From Stercorarius parasiticus (lineage: Eukaryota; Chordata; Aves; Charadriiformes; Stercorariidae): a stretch of 64,000 nt of DNA. The first letter of the stretch is position 1, and every line of letters starts with the position of its first letter. The translations under genes were made by a program, and so were the position numbers. A model generated the notes under the pieces. The model was not told the origin of the DNA, did not search any database, and saw only the letters and a list, made by a program, of their open reading frames with translations. This document shows positions 29,613 through 40,044 of this stretch, one piece after another. The stretch covers positions 145,223 to 209,222 of the forward strand of contig VWZL01000354.1 of assembly GCA_013396915.1 (NCBI GenBank). The letters are read 5' to 3'.

Positions 29613-32499
29613 CTGTGATTCTACAGAATCATATTCTATATTTTTATATCTTATAAATGGAGATATATACATATGCATGCATAGGTATATATGTATGAGG
29701 GTTGAAAACACGCAACTTATAAACATGAGGTTAAATGAACAGCAACACAGAGTAGCACATACGTGTACATAGACAGCCATAACTAGCCATCTATTAAAAT
29801 GTGTTAATCCATACATCACTAACCCCCAGAGTCAAAAGAAGCAAGTACATGTTGTTCCAGTGTAGAAGACGTGTGTCTAACTTTGATGCATGCAGAAAGC
29901 TTTACCGGTGTTTGTGAGAATTGCTTGCAGAGATCAAATGAGAGAATAGTTAAAGAAACTATACAGCATATGGCAAAGGCTGTAACAGATGAGGTCATTA
30001 GTGCGTCATGGAGTTCTACATTCAGAATGGAGCCTGTTGTTTTTACAGACAGGACAGAAACATACGTGCTTGGGATCAACGTGGAAAAAAGTGTAGCTGC
30101 AATGGTGCCCACATTAACAAAATATGAAACCCAAACCCTCAACTTCATACAGCACATCCATGATTTGCAGCTAAATCAGCTATGTGCTACAGGCACCTGG
30201 CACCTCTGTAAAGCCACAGAAATCATAGAAATCTAGTCTTGCTAAATGGTGCTACAGACATGGCAATCTCCAGGACAGTCTCTCATAGCATTTGCACCCT
30301 AATCCAAAGTGCCTGGGATCAAATAAGACAAACCAGATGTCAAGCATTAACTCCAGCTCTTTATCATTTACTCGAAAGTAAAATCAATGGAGACTATCTG
30401 CTTCAAGGGAGCCCACGAAGATGAAAACAGGGCATCTTTTACAAACTAAAAAGGAGCTGCAATTCAAGTATTTCTTGGTATCCCTCAACCATACCAAAGC
30501 AATTTAATAGTACAATTTTAATACTCCTCACATTCTCAGCCTCACCACCATTCCCAAGTACAACAACCAGGAGCAATGGCACTGCTTTTGTCTGTCTGGA
30601 CAAGTGATTTAAAAGCACTGCATGATGATTCATTCAGACGTATGCAATTAGAAACTGATCCCTACTGCCTGGGTGCCAGGACAAACCCTAACAGCCGGCA
30701 TCCAGGAATGGAGAATTTCACAAGCACTCCCCACCCACTTCTGGAAAGCTCGGAGCTGCTGGGGGAGGCAGTGATCATATTTGCACTCACTTGTTAATCA
30801 GGTGAGATAGTGGAGACTGGATTTGTTTGAACAGATTAGCGTGTCACCGAGATGAAGGGGAACAGGGAGGGGACGGTGGTGGAAATAAGCAGTTTCATGC
30901 CCTGCAATGCAGCACAGAACATCTTTCCAGTGTTCACTTGCGATAACTCAGGTGCACCCCTGCCAGAAGCAGCCTCTGTTGGCAGACACTGACCAGAACA
31001 GCCACACTCCCATACAGTTAAGAACTGATCAAATCCTCCAAGAGCAGTGACTGCAAGAACAGCACAGACATCAGCTTGATTTGATTGGATCCGGTCCACT
31101 TCCTCTTTTCATTACCAACGAGATAAAAAGCTGGGAGCGTAAGAAGGCACTAACTTCTCAGAGCACTGAAACTAAAAGCATGGAGAATCAGTGCACTATA
31201 AAACTGCTGCCAAACCTGCACTTTTTAGCCATAAACTCCTCATCGATACCATATGAGGTCTGTCACGTAAATTTGCCATTGTAGGATAATGGCAACAGCC
31301 CTGTGAGATTGAATTGAATCCAGCAAATATAGAATAAACTAGTTATTTTGGAGCAAGTTAAACTACCTGTGATGATAACCAAGCACTGGAAATGACAGCT
31401 CAAAACTAGAGAGCCAACACTAAACAGCTTTTTCTAAGCCACAGAAATCAAACATTTAGACCAAGTAACAGCACGAACAACTTTGTCTCCACCCTGACAG
31501 AATTTACTGCGTTCAAGAGCCTGCAGTCTGACTCTTAATCCTGCCATGCAAGATGGAAACTGCTACCACAGTAACAAGCAGAGCAATGGCAGGTTTTCAT
31601 GTCTGGCTGGGGAAGGAGCAACAACTGACACCTAAGGGAAAGAAAATACATCAGAAATTAAACTAACTTCTGTGAAACCAGATCGACCTTGGGCTAAAAG
31701 CCAGGACTGAAAAGGCTCTTCTATAAAACAACTTTGATGACTTATCAATAAAAACTGCTGCATTAGACTATTCCATTAAACCCCAGTTTAATGTTTCCCC
31801 AACATTTAAAACCACAAATAAATGCTATATATTGTACAAGTTGACTGGATTTAAGCCAAAAAGAAACCAGAAAAGATAATGACAGGTTTCTTAAATCTAT
31901 TCGGACTGGTTATAAATGACGATTTATTACCTCAAAAGCACTAAAAACTCCTCAATAGCACTACAATGCTATCTAATGAAGAATGCTGTAGCTATTAGAC
32001 TCCAACTATGGCCACGATGAACATCATCTAATTAATTAACTTTGAGACACAGACTAAAAAATTTAGATTTTTATGGTGCTTTGAAAAAAAAGAAAGGAGG
32101 AAGACTTCACAGGGGAGGAGGAAAGCCTCACCCACTACATTTAGAACAGCTGATGGACCAATACAGTTCCAGAAGTTGCAAAGAGATTCTTCAAAATAGG
32201 AAGTGAAGAGGAAGAAATCCAGCATTGCCCTCTTGCAGAGGCTCCTGCCCCAGAGCACTCAAGAGATTCAGTCTGACAATTCAGGATCAGCTTCTTTTGG
32301 AAGGAAGACACAAGAACACACTAGTAAGAGAAAGTGGGCAATCCTTTACTTGCTGCAACCAAGATCTGAGGCAAAAGTGCTTTTTCGACAGGCTCCAAGC
32401 TTGGGCTGCTACAGTTAACATAACAGCTTCTGTCTACTAAGCTCAACATGAATAACTAAAAGGCCCATTCTGCAGGCCTGGGGAATTCTGTATGAACAG

Positions 32500-32645
32500 C
32501 AGCAATAATACCTAGCTCTCACACGGTGCTTTGCATAAGCAGGCATCCAGACATTTCAGAGAGGAAGTCAGCAGCATAATCCCCATGTTACAGACAGGGA
32601 AACTGATTAAGAAATGCAGAGATGGAAATCAAAGAGCAGGTGGCC
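32500..32645 (+). repeat. MIR-like SINE relic
   Basis: The words TAATCCCCATGTTACAGACA and GGGAAACTGATTAAGAAATG match the core and tail of the old amniote MIR family, preceded by a degenerate TGCTTTGCATAAGCAGGCA segment. The copy is diverged and boundaries are approximate. Confidence 0.5.
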
Positions 32646-32694
32646 AAATTTTTGTTTGTTAATAAGGAAAGAACAATGACATTTATAGGATATT

Positions 32695-32865
32695 ACTTAG
32701 ACACTGAAATAAGTTGCCTTCTAAAGATGCAGACTCTCGGCCCCTGGAGCTTTTTAAGAGTAGGACAGACATAAAGCAGAAATGGTACAGACCTACCGGT
32801 CCCTCACCAGGGACAGAGACACATCATTGAGGTCAACCCTTGAGATCTCTTCCTGCCTTATTTTT
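32695..32865 (+). repeat. Ancient CR1-like 3' end relic
   Basis: CCTGGAGCTTTTTAAGAGTA, followed by GTCCCTCACCAGGGACAGAG and a GAGGTCAACCCTTGAGATCT stretch, follow the order seen in diverged CR1 3' ends (residues reading LELFKSRTD). No open frame remains. Confidence 0.45.
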
Positions 32866-34361
32866 CCATGTTCCACAAGTGGAAGTGACCAAGCACAACC
32901 CAAATATCTGCTGCATATTTCCAGCAGATTCCCCTCTAGTATGTAAAGCACAATAATAAATGTTTAATCAAACCTAGGAAAGGGAAAGCTACCATGCCCT
33001 AGCTACACTAGAAACATGAAATCAGCATAGGCCAGCTTAAAAACAAACACCTAAAATCTCCAAGCTATACTTGGTATTCCATGTGGTACAACAGCCTGTT
33101 CCCCCAGCAACAAAAGGCTGATGCAGGAAAATCCGGAATAGGCCACACAACAATTTTCCAAACTCATTGGTTTTTTTACCACCCACCAATTAATCCTCCC
33201 CTGCCTCCCATAAAGACCTGTATGTTTTGTTCTTCATCTCATCTGTAGGTAGGCATGCAAAAGTAAACTCTTTTTATGATCTCAAAGAGCTCTTACAGTA
33301 CATACATTGAACAAAAATGTTTTTCAAAGTTTTAAAGGCAATAACATTCAGTTATTTGCTCTTGCACTGTGAGAAAGGACAAAAAAGGGCACACAACTCT
33401 TCTCTATCCTGTTCACTATTTAACCTGGAACCGAACAGTAGGCATTTTAAATGATTTCTTCCAATATATACTATCACACATCTGTCAACACTGCCTTTTA
33501 TCTGCCATCTGACTTTCAAGTTCCTCGCGGAGGTCTCAGGTCTCCGCTATCCTGAATAGCTGACTTGGCTGGCAGTTTTGCCATCTCATCACTCTCCCTC
33601 CCTTCAGAAAACTTAGTGCTTATTTTAAGCACCTGACTCTCACACAACTCAGCAGGGCACTAACTTCCATGGGGTGGCAAACCAACACTCATTAACTAGA
33701 GCATTTAGTTTGGTATTTGAAATTCCTTACATGAAAACCCAGATCCTCCCCCCTCACTGAAGTTCCTGATATTATCACTACAGGAACATTACAGTTTTAG
33801 ATGACACAATCACAAGCAGTTTCAAAGCTTCTCCTATTTGTAAGCCCCTAGTTTTCCCAAGGAGTAGGAAACCCTTTTAGAGACACAACACAAGTGAACA
33901 GCAGTAAAGCACACAGGAACTGGCTTTTCTTTGCCAGTCTCACCTTAGTTGTCCATGACCTAACTCCTGTCCCACAAGACAAGAAGACCAAATCGAAGGA
34001 GAAGGGAAGGAGCCCTTGTTTGCAGTTGGACTTTAATTCAACCCCTTCCACTCACTGTTAATATATTTTGGTTTAGAATAATGCTGGGATACAGATGGCA
34101 CCCAGCACTGCACAGCAGTTGCTAATTACCGATATCGGGTCTGTTCACTGCTCAAGTTCTAACACAAAGGCAGTTCAAAAATCATTTCACAGAAGTTTGG
34201 CTATTGCCTACAGTTGGGACCAAATAGCAAGTTACATACTCTGTACAATTTGTACACTTTATTATGGTTCTGGGAAAATCAAAACCAAAACAGGGACTGA
34301 ATCCTGCTTAGGAGGTACTATCAAATAGCATTCTTTAGGTCCAGCAACAGAGTTCTACGTT

Positions 34362-34488
34362 ATCACAGAATGGCTCAGGTTGGAAGGGACCTAAAGATCA
34401 TCTAGCTCCAACCCCCCTGCCTTGGGTAGGGACACCTCCCACTAGACCAGGCTGCTCAAAGCCTCATCCAGCCTGGCCTTGAAGCATT
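34362..34488 (-). repeat. CR1 LINE 3' fragment
   Basis: TCACAGAATGGCTCAGGTTG and GGAAGGGACCTAAAGATCAT, then a stretch ending CATCCAGCCTGGCCTTGAAG, are the reverse complement of the CR1 3' end. About 125 bp remain. Confidence 0.85.
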
Positions 34489-35497
34489 ATCATTATCACC
34501 TGTTTTGCACCAGAAATCAGCACAGCTGTTGGTAGACAGGACTTGTGAGCTGGGGTAGGGGGAAAGGGCTAGTCATCATTCTCATTCAAGAATAGCCTGA
34601 AGAGTCCACGTTAAGTGTTTAAAAATAGCTGTTCTATCCCGCATCAAACTTACTAACCTGAAAAACATGAGTCCCAAGTATTATATATGGTTTCTTCTAC
34701 ATATATGGTACCTTCTCGATTCAAAAGTCTTCTATATCCTGCCAGACATATATGAAAACAATGCTTGGCCACTACATGAGCTTACCAAAACCTGCTGTGA
34801 AACAGAAGTTGAGCCAGAGACAGTGTAGAGAACTCTTGTGCCTTTCAGGAGCTCCCACAACCAGGTACCTGGCAGCTCTTCCCCTACTCAGGAACCAACC
34901 AGTAACCCCACCGTGGCAAGGAACGCCTTTCCCACCATATCCCCCCTCAACGTGAAACAGAGAGGCCAAATCACACACATACACAGACCCACTCTCCTGA
35001 CACCTCCCCATTCAAACTACGAGCTTCTGCTTCCTGAAGCACCGACACGGCACCTTAGTCAAAGGCTAAGCTGCCCCTCTACACCTAGGCTTTGCACTGC
35101 CGACCAGCACAAACCAGCTCGGATGAAGAGACCACTCCTCGCAGGCACAAAGCCAGCCCCGCTGCTTTAATGCAAGTTATTTTTCTAGCGGATACAGACA
35201 GAAATCCCCGAGGAGACCAAGAAAGGCCCACGGGGAGGCCTGCGGGTGCTCCCCACCAGCCTCCCGCCGCTGCGGCCTGCACTGCGGCTGGGGGACTCGC
35301 CAGGGAGGGCCAGGGCCCGGGGCTGCTCACGCCCTGCCTCAGGCAGCCACCTCCCTGAGGTGGCTCTCCTCAGGGGAGGGCCCGCCCGACGGCCACAGGG
35401 AGAGCTCCCCGGGCGGAATGAGGTAGGGAGGAGGTTAGAAGCCACCCCAACCCGCTGAGGGAGGGGAAGCCATGCCAGGCCCGCGACGCGCCCTCAC

Positions 35498-35560
35498 CTG
35501 CCCGCCGGTCCGGCCACCCGCCTGCCCGCCTGCCCTCCCCGCGCCGCGCCGCGCGCACCT
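35498..35560 (-). other. NUP93: Putative non-coding exon 1 of NUP93
   Basis: The start codon of NUP93 lies in an exon preceded by a splice acceptor, so a non-coding first exon is expected upstream on the minus strand. The only attractive place is the GC-rich island at 35.2-35.9 kb. A CAG|GTGAGG donor occurs there, with its last exonic base at 35498. Three minus-strand CCAAT boxes lie 63-140 bases upstream of that donor, which fits transcription starting roughly at 35.52-35.56 kb. The right-hand boundary is a guess. A second weaker donor cannot be excluded. Confidence 0.4.
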
Positions 35561-35700
35561 ATTGGCCGCCCTCAGCCCCGTCCCCGCGCTCCCATTGGCC
35601 CAGCCGCCGCGCTTCCCCTCGCCGCGCGCTCCCATTGGCCCAGCCGCCGCCCGTCCCGGAGCGCCGGCTCCCGCCCCCTCGCGACAACAGCTTTATTGAG
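35561..35700 (-). promoter_or_regulatory. NUP93: NUP93 promoter: CpG island with three CCAAT boxes
   Basis: ATTGG (CCAAT on the minus strand) occurs at 35561-35565, 35594-35598 and 35634-35638. The last two sit in a direct duplication of about 27 bp, offset 40 bp (around 35584-35610 and 35624-35650). The surrounding 35.18-35.87 kb is very rich in CpG and GC, in contrast to the AT-rich intron to the left. No TATA box is seen. This is the expected form of a housekeeping promoter bound by NF-Y, oriented toward NUP93. Strand is inferred from box orientation and gene position. Confidence 0.65.
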
Positions 35701-35870
35701 GCGCTGGGAGGCGGACACGGACAGCGTGTTGCCGGGGGAGAGGGGGCGGGCTGCCACCAGAGACGGAGGGTTCGAGGCTGCCCCCCGCCTTCTCCTCCCC
35801 GTGTGCTCGGCGCTGCGCACGCCGCGTAGCGGTGAAGTCACCACAAAAAAAAAAAAAAAAGAGAAATACG

Positions 35871-36184
35871 GGAAGATATAAAGTGCCCGCGGTTTTTCTT
35901 CTCTGTCTTCCCTCTCCCTTCATAGTCACTGCTAACTCATGCTGGCAAAGCCCATCTGAGAGCTGATTCCTTGGGAGGTAAAATGAGCGTAACAAATTCA
36001 TCTTGCTTTTCCCTCCCATGGCCAAATGCACCAGCAAACCAATGCACAGTCAGCAGGTACTGTTTCCATCACCAGTGCAAGGGTCCCTAGAAGGTGCACG
36101 TGGATACACCGCGTTTGATCCCCTCGTGGGCACACGTGCATGATGGCGGTGGGGCAGGATGTTGGCACAAGCATTACAGCAGCG
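35871..36184. other. Spacer right of the NUP93 CpG island
   Basis: Moderately GC-balanced unique sequence between the CpG island and an LTR fragment. No open frame, RNA gene or promoter motif is recognised. Confidence 0.5.
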
Positions 36185-36185
36185 T

Positions 36186-36669
36186 TGTGTTTGAGGAACC
36201 CACAACAATTTATTGCCATTTTAACAATTATTCTCTCACTCAATGACCCCCCCACCCCGGGAAGGGGAATCGGGAAAAAACAAGGAAACCCGAGAGCTGA
36301 AATATAAACAGATTTAATAGAATAAGACTAGATAATTCACATTAATAACACTAAAGAACCAGTACTGATCCCGATACCAATGTAAAACACACGAGGACTA
36401 TACCCAGCCCGTTCCCCAGCAGAAGCCGTGCACTCCCCGCAGGGACAGCCAATGTGGGACCCTGCGAGCGCTGCGGCTGCGGGAGGAAGGGAAGGGCTCA
36501 GGGCTCCGGCACCGGGGCGAGGAGTGCTCAGGATGGCAGCCAGCAAGGGAGGGAGAGAGAGAGAGAGAGAGAGAACTCCTCAACAGACTTCCTAATTTAT
36601 ACTGAATGTGCCATTCATGGTATGAAATAACCCTGTTGGCAGCTTGGGGCAAGTGCCCAGGTCTTGCTC
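36186..36669 (-). mobile_element. Endogenous retrovirus LTR, minus orientation, 5' part missing
   Basis: The reverse complement matches the solo LTR at 39.40-40.04 kb over about 480 bp. Shared parts are a (CT)n tract, the GCCGCAGCGCTCGCAGGGTC segment, GTTTTACATTGGTATC, TTATTAATGTGAATTATCTA and the 3' word AAATTGTTGTGGGTTC. A possible 3' terminus lies at about 36186. The outer U3 part is absent: at 36670 the sequence changes abruptly into a CR1 3' end. No viral gene is present. Target duplication not seen. Confidence 0.85.
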
Positions 36670-37120
36670 ATAGAATGGTTTGGGTTGGAAGGGACCTTAA
36701 AGCCCACCCAGGGCCACCCCCTGCCCTGGGCAGGGACACCTCCCACCAGCCCAGGTTGCTCCAAGCCCCGTCCAGCCTGGCCTTGAACACCTCCAGGGAT
36801 GGGGCAGCCACAGCTGCTCTGGGCAACCTGGGCCAGGGGCTCACCACCCTCGCAGCAAACAATTTCTTCCTCAGATCTCAGCTAAATCTCCCCTCTTCCA
36901 GTTTGAAGCCATTACTCCTCATCCTGTCACTACATGCCCTTGTAAAAAGTCCCTCCCCAACTTTCCTGGAGCCCCTTGAGGGACTGGAAGGTCTCCCCGG
37001 AGCCTTCTCTTCTCCAGGCTGAACCCCCCTAACTCTCTCAGCCTGTCTTCACAGCATCTCCGTGTCCTCCTCTGGCCCCGCTCCAACAGCTCCGTGTCCT
37101 TCTGCTGTTGGTGTCCCAGT
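36670..37120 (-). repeat. CR1 LINE fragment joined to the minus LTR
   Basis: It starts at TAGAATGGTTTGGGTTGGAA (reverse complement of a CR1 3' end) and runs through CR1 words such as CCAGCCTGGCCTTGAACACC and GGGCAACCTGGGCCAGGGGC to CTCCAACAGCTCCGTGTCCT. It is the same subfamily as the plus copy at 45.7-46.4 kb. It is 5'-truncated near 37120. Confidence 0.9.
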
Positions 37121-37840
37121 CACAAGCATCACTTGGGGCATATAAAACACCTGAGGTGGCTCTAAAACATAGCTACCCGGGGAGCCACCTGCCTGTATGG
37201 TCTACCCGTGCCCCAGCCACCCGGATTGGGAACATCTTGGACATATGGCAGAGATTTAGGACCTCATCAGAGCGCGGGGTGACCCATAAGCACTTCTGCT
37301 ATAAATTCCAGCCCTGCGGGGGCTGCTCCAATTCCACCAGCCCTGCTTCAGGTCTCCAAGGAGCCGAAGGTGACTGGCAGCCATTCCAGCTCTGCTGCCT
37401 TCCCCAGCAAAAAAAAAAAAAAAAAAAGTGCAAATCCCAAATTCCACACACACACCCCCAAAGCAGTTTCGTTGCTTTCCCTGCGCCGTGACACTCACCT
37501 GTTGTTCAGCGGTGGCTAGCAACCTCAAAAAATCAATGTTTTCCCATGCTGGGTGCCTGCCTGGCTCCCTGGAGTCTGTGTTCTTTGTAAATCTGTAGTT
37601 TTAACTCTTTCTGATATATTTAATGCTATATGCCAAGAGTTGGCACATCTAAAGCGTGGTTTTCACAGATCAACACGGCTGATCCGTGCCCTGGGGTCTG
37701 CTGCATTTGGGCTTGGCCCCAGCGTGCCCGGTTACACCTTCCATGGAGCTTCATCCCAAAAACTAGCAGGGGGACAGCGCTTGTGGCACCAGGGAGTTTG
37801 GCGCAGCCACTTTGAGGGGTAAACTTGTCCCTGGCTGGGT
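37120..37840. other. Intergenic spacer
   Basis: Holds a poly-A run at about 37408-37427 and a short CA-rich tract after it. Nothing else is recognised. Confidence 0.5.
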
Positions 37841-38150
37841 GCCCTGGTGGGATGGGTGTCTTGATGGGATGGGTGTCTTGATGGGATGGCTGTCCTGATG
37901 GGATGGATGTCCTGGTGGGATGGATATCTTAGTGGGATGGGTGTCTTGATGGGATGGATGTCCTGGTGGGACGGATATCTTGGTGGGATGGGTGTCCTGG
38001 TAGGATTGGTGTCCTGGTGGGATGGATATTTTGGTGGGATGGATGCCCTGATGGGGTGGATGCTCTGGTGGGATGGATGCTCTGGTGGGACAGATGCTCT
38101 GGTGGGACGGGTGTCCAGGCAGGATGGGTGCCCTGGCAGGGTGGCCGTGC
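37840..38150. repeat. 17-bp minisatellite
   Basis: About 18 degenerate copies of a 17-bp unit of the form GATGGGATGGGTGTCTT. Because three units make 51 bp (17 codons), both strands stay open and translate to periodic peptides (WWDG and HPSHQ patterns). There is no start context or conserved family match, so it is treated as non-coding. Confidence 0.9.
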
Positions 38151-38454
38151 CATCCCAGCTCTCCCTGAGCCTGTCCAGGCTCCCGGGGCAGCTTTCCAGC
38201 GGGAGCAGGAGGGCGCTGAGCCCCCCGGGAACAAGTGCTGGTGCCCCCCGGGGCGGGCCGGGGGGAGCGGCCGCCCCCCGCAGGGCAGGTGACACGGGAG
38301 GAGTCGGGCAGCGGCGGGCACAGCGGGGCCGGACGGGGACAGCGGGGCTGCGGGTCGGCGCTGGCCCGGAGCAGGAGGTGGCAGCAAATCCTTGTGGAAA
38401 GGAGCGGCGGCAGCGAGCGGCGGCTGCCAGCCCCGGGACCCGCTCCTGCGGGCG

Positions 38455-39145
38455 GCGGGGGCCGTCCCCTCTGCACGGGGGACACGGGGGGTCTGTCGCC
38501 TCTGCACGGGGCACACGGGGGGTCTGTCCCCTCTGCACAGGGGTCTGTCCCCTCTGCACGGGGTGCACAGGGTACCTGTCCCCTCTGCACGAGATGCAGG
38601 GAGTGCTGTCCCCTCTGTACGGGGTGCCTGTCCCCTCTGCACGGAGGATACGAGGTGCCTGTCCCCTCTCGACGGGGTGCTGTCCCCTCTGCACGGGGTG
38701 AATGTCCCCTCTCTACGAAGGACACAGGGTTCCTGTCCCCTCCGCAGGGGTGCCTGCCCCCCCTGTACAGGGTATATTTCCCCTCCGCGCTGTGGGCATG
38801 TCCCCTCTGCACAGGGTGCACAGCGCCTGTCACGCCTGCGCAGGGTGATCGTCCCCTCTGCACACAGCGGTGTCTGCGCTGGGTGCATTTCCCCTCTGCA
38901 CTTGGTGTATTTTCTCTCTGCACACGATGTCCATCCCCTCGGCACAGGGTGCTCAGGGTGCCCATTCCCTCAGCACAGGGAGACCAGGGTGCCCGTCCCC
39001 TCGTCACAGGGTGCTCAGGATGTCCATCTCTTTGGCACAGCGTGCTCAGGGTGCCCATTCCCTTGGCACAGGGTGCTCAGGGTGCCTGTTCCCTCATCAC
39101 AGGGTGCTTGGGATGCCCGTTCCCTTGTCACAGGCTATACTAGCA
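38455..39145. repeat. GC-rich minisatellite, two sub-domains
   Basis: In 38455-38800 the recurring word is TGTCCCCTCTGCACGGGG at variable spacing. From about 38930 to 39140 the unit shifts to CACAGGGTGCTCAGGGTGCC with CCCTTGG/CCCTCAG spacers. Open frames of more than 300 codons on both strands come from units whose lengths are near multiples of three. Confidence 0.88.
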
Positions 39146-39147
39146 CC

Positions 39148-39185
39148 ACCCAGGTCTGTTGTCCCATGTTGCTCAAACCAGGACA
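39148..39185 (-). repeat. Terminal fragment of a related LTR, minus orientation
   Basis: GCTCAAACCAGGACA, ending at 39185, is the reverse complement of the LTR start TGTCCTGGTTTGAGC found at 39397. Weaker similarity continues leftward for about 35 bp. It could be the missing 5' end of the minus-strand LTR at 36.2-36.7 kb, or a separate solo fragment. Confidence 0.5.
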
Positions 39186-39396
39186 GAGCCCCTCGGAGAA
39201 AAGCAGAGCGTGGCCCTGGAGGCACGGACCAGCCTCGCGGGGCTGATGCAGAGCCAGAAACGGTGCTGGGCACAGCCCCCCGTCTGCTGCGCCACGCTGC
39301 TGGGCTGCTCCCCACCTCCCCCGGGCACCCAGGGGAGACGCACCGTCACCTCAAACCATCTCTGCCAGCCGAGCTCTGCTCTTCTTCCAGGGGCTG

Positions 39397-40039
39397 TGTC
39401 CTGGTTTGAGCGACACAGGACTAAGATCTCTTGTAATGCCTGGGAAAACTGCACTTTTAGAAGACTCCAGTGTCTGAGTTGGTGAAAATATTGACTTTAT
39501 CGCCAGCTCTGGGGTGCGGGTTTCAAGGTCTCGGTGTTTTCAAGGTGCAGGGACAAGGAGGAGCGAGACCCGGGCATTGCCCCAAGCTGCCAACAGGGTT
39601 ATTTCATACCATGAACGGCACATTCCATAGAAATCAGAGTTTGCTGAGGAGTTCTCTCTCTCTCTCCCTCCCTTGCTGGCTGCCATCCTGAGCACTCCTC
39701 GCCCCGGTGCCGGAGCCCTGAGCCCTTCCCTTCCTCCCGCAGCCGCAGCGCTCGCAGGGTCCCGCATTGGCTGTCCCTGCGGGGAGTGCACGGCTTCTGC
39801 TGGGGAATGGGCTGGGTATAGTCCTCGTGTGTTTTACATTGGTATCAGGATCAGTACTGGTTCTTTAGTGTTATTAATGTGAATTATCTAGTCTTATTCT
39901 ATTAAATCTGTTTATATTTCAGCTCTTGGGTTTCCTTGTTTTTTTCCCAATTCCCCTTCCCGGGTAGGGAGGGCTCATCAGGTGAGAGAATAATTGTTAA
40001 AATGGCAATAAATTGTTGTGGGTTCTTCAAACCATAACA
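39397..40039 (+). mobile_element. Solo LTR of an avian endogenous retrovirus with 5-bp target duplication
   Basis: It starts TGTCCTGGTTTGAGC and ends CCATAACA, giving TG...CA termini over 643 bp. The five bases before it (39392-39396) and after it (40040-40044) are both GGCTG, a perfect target-site duplication. Inside are a (CT)n tract near 39650-39670, a GC-rich segment, and AATAAA at 40007-40012 near the 3' end. No gag, pol or env sequence adjoins it, so it is a solo LTR left by recombination between two LTRs. Confidence 0.93.
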
Positions 40040-40044
40040 GGCTG

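Larger units (their letters stand above)
28627..35497 (-). other. NUP93: NUP93 intron 1 (5'UTR intron), repeat-bearing
   Basis: The region between the putative non-coding first exon and the start-codon exon. It holds CR1 copies at 28.94-29.61 and 34.36-34.49 kb, a MIR-like SINE relic and an old CR1 relic at 32.5-32.87 kb. The rest is AT-rich DNA without a supported gene. Confidence 0.5.

Noticed and set aside
35693..36037. Minus-strand 114-codon frame across the CpG island edge
   Set aside because: Passes through a poly-A/T run and has no homology; upstream of the inferred NUP93 transcription start.
37732..39246. Open frames of 271-431 codons on both strands
   Set aside because: They follow minisatellite periods, overlap each other in several frames and show only repeat peptides. 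No domain or splice logic.
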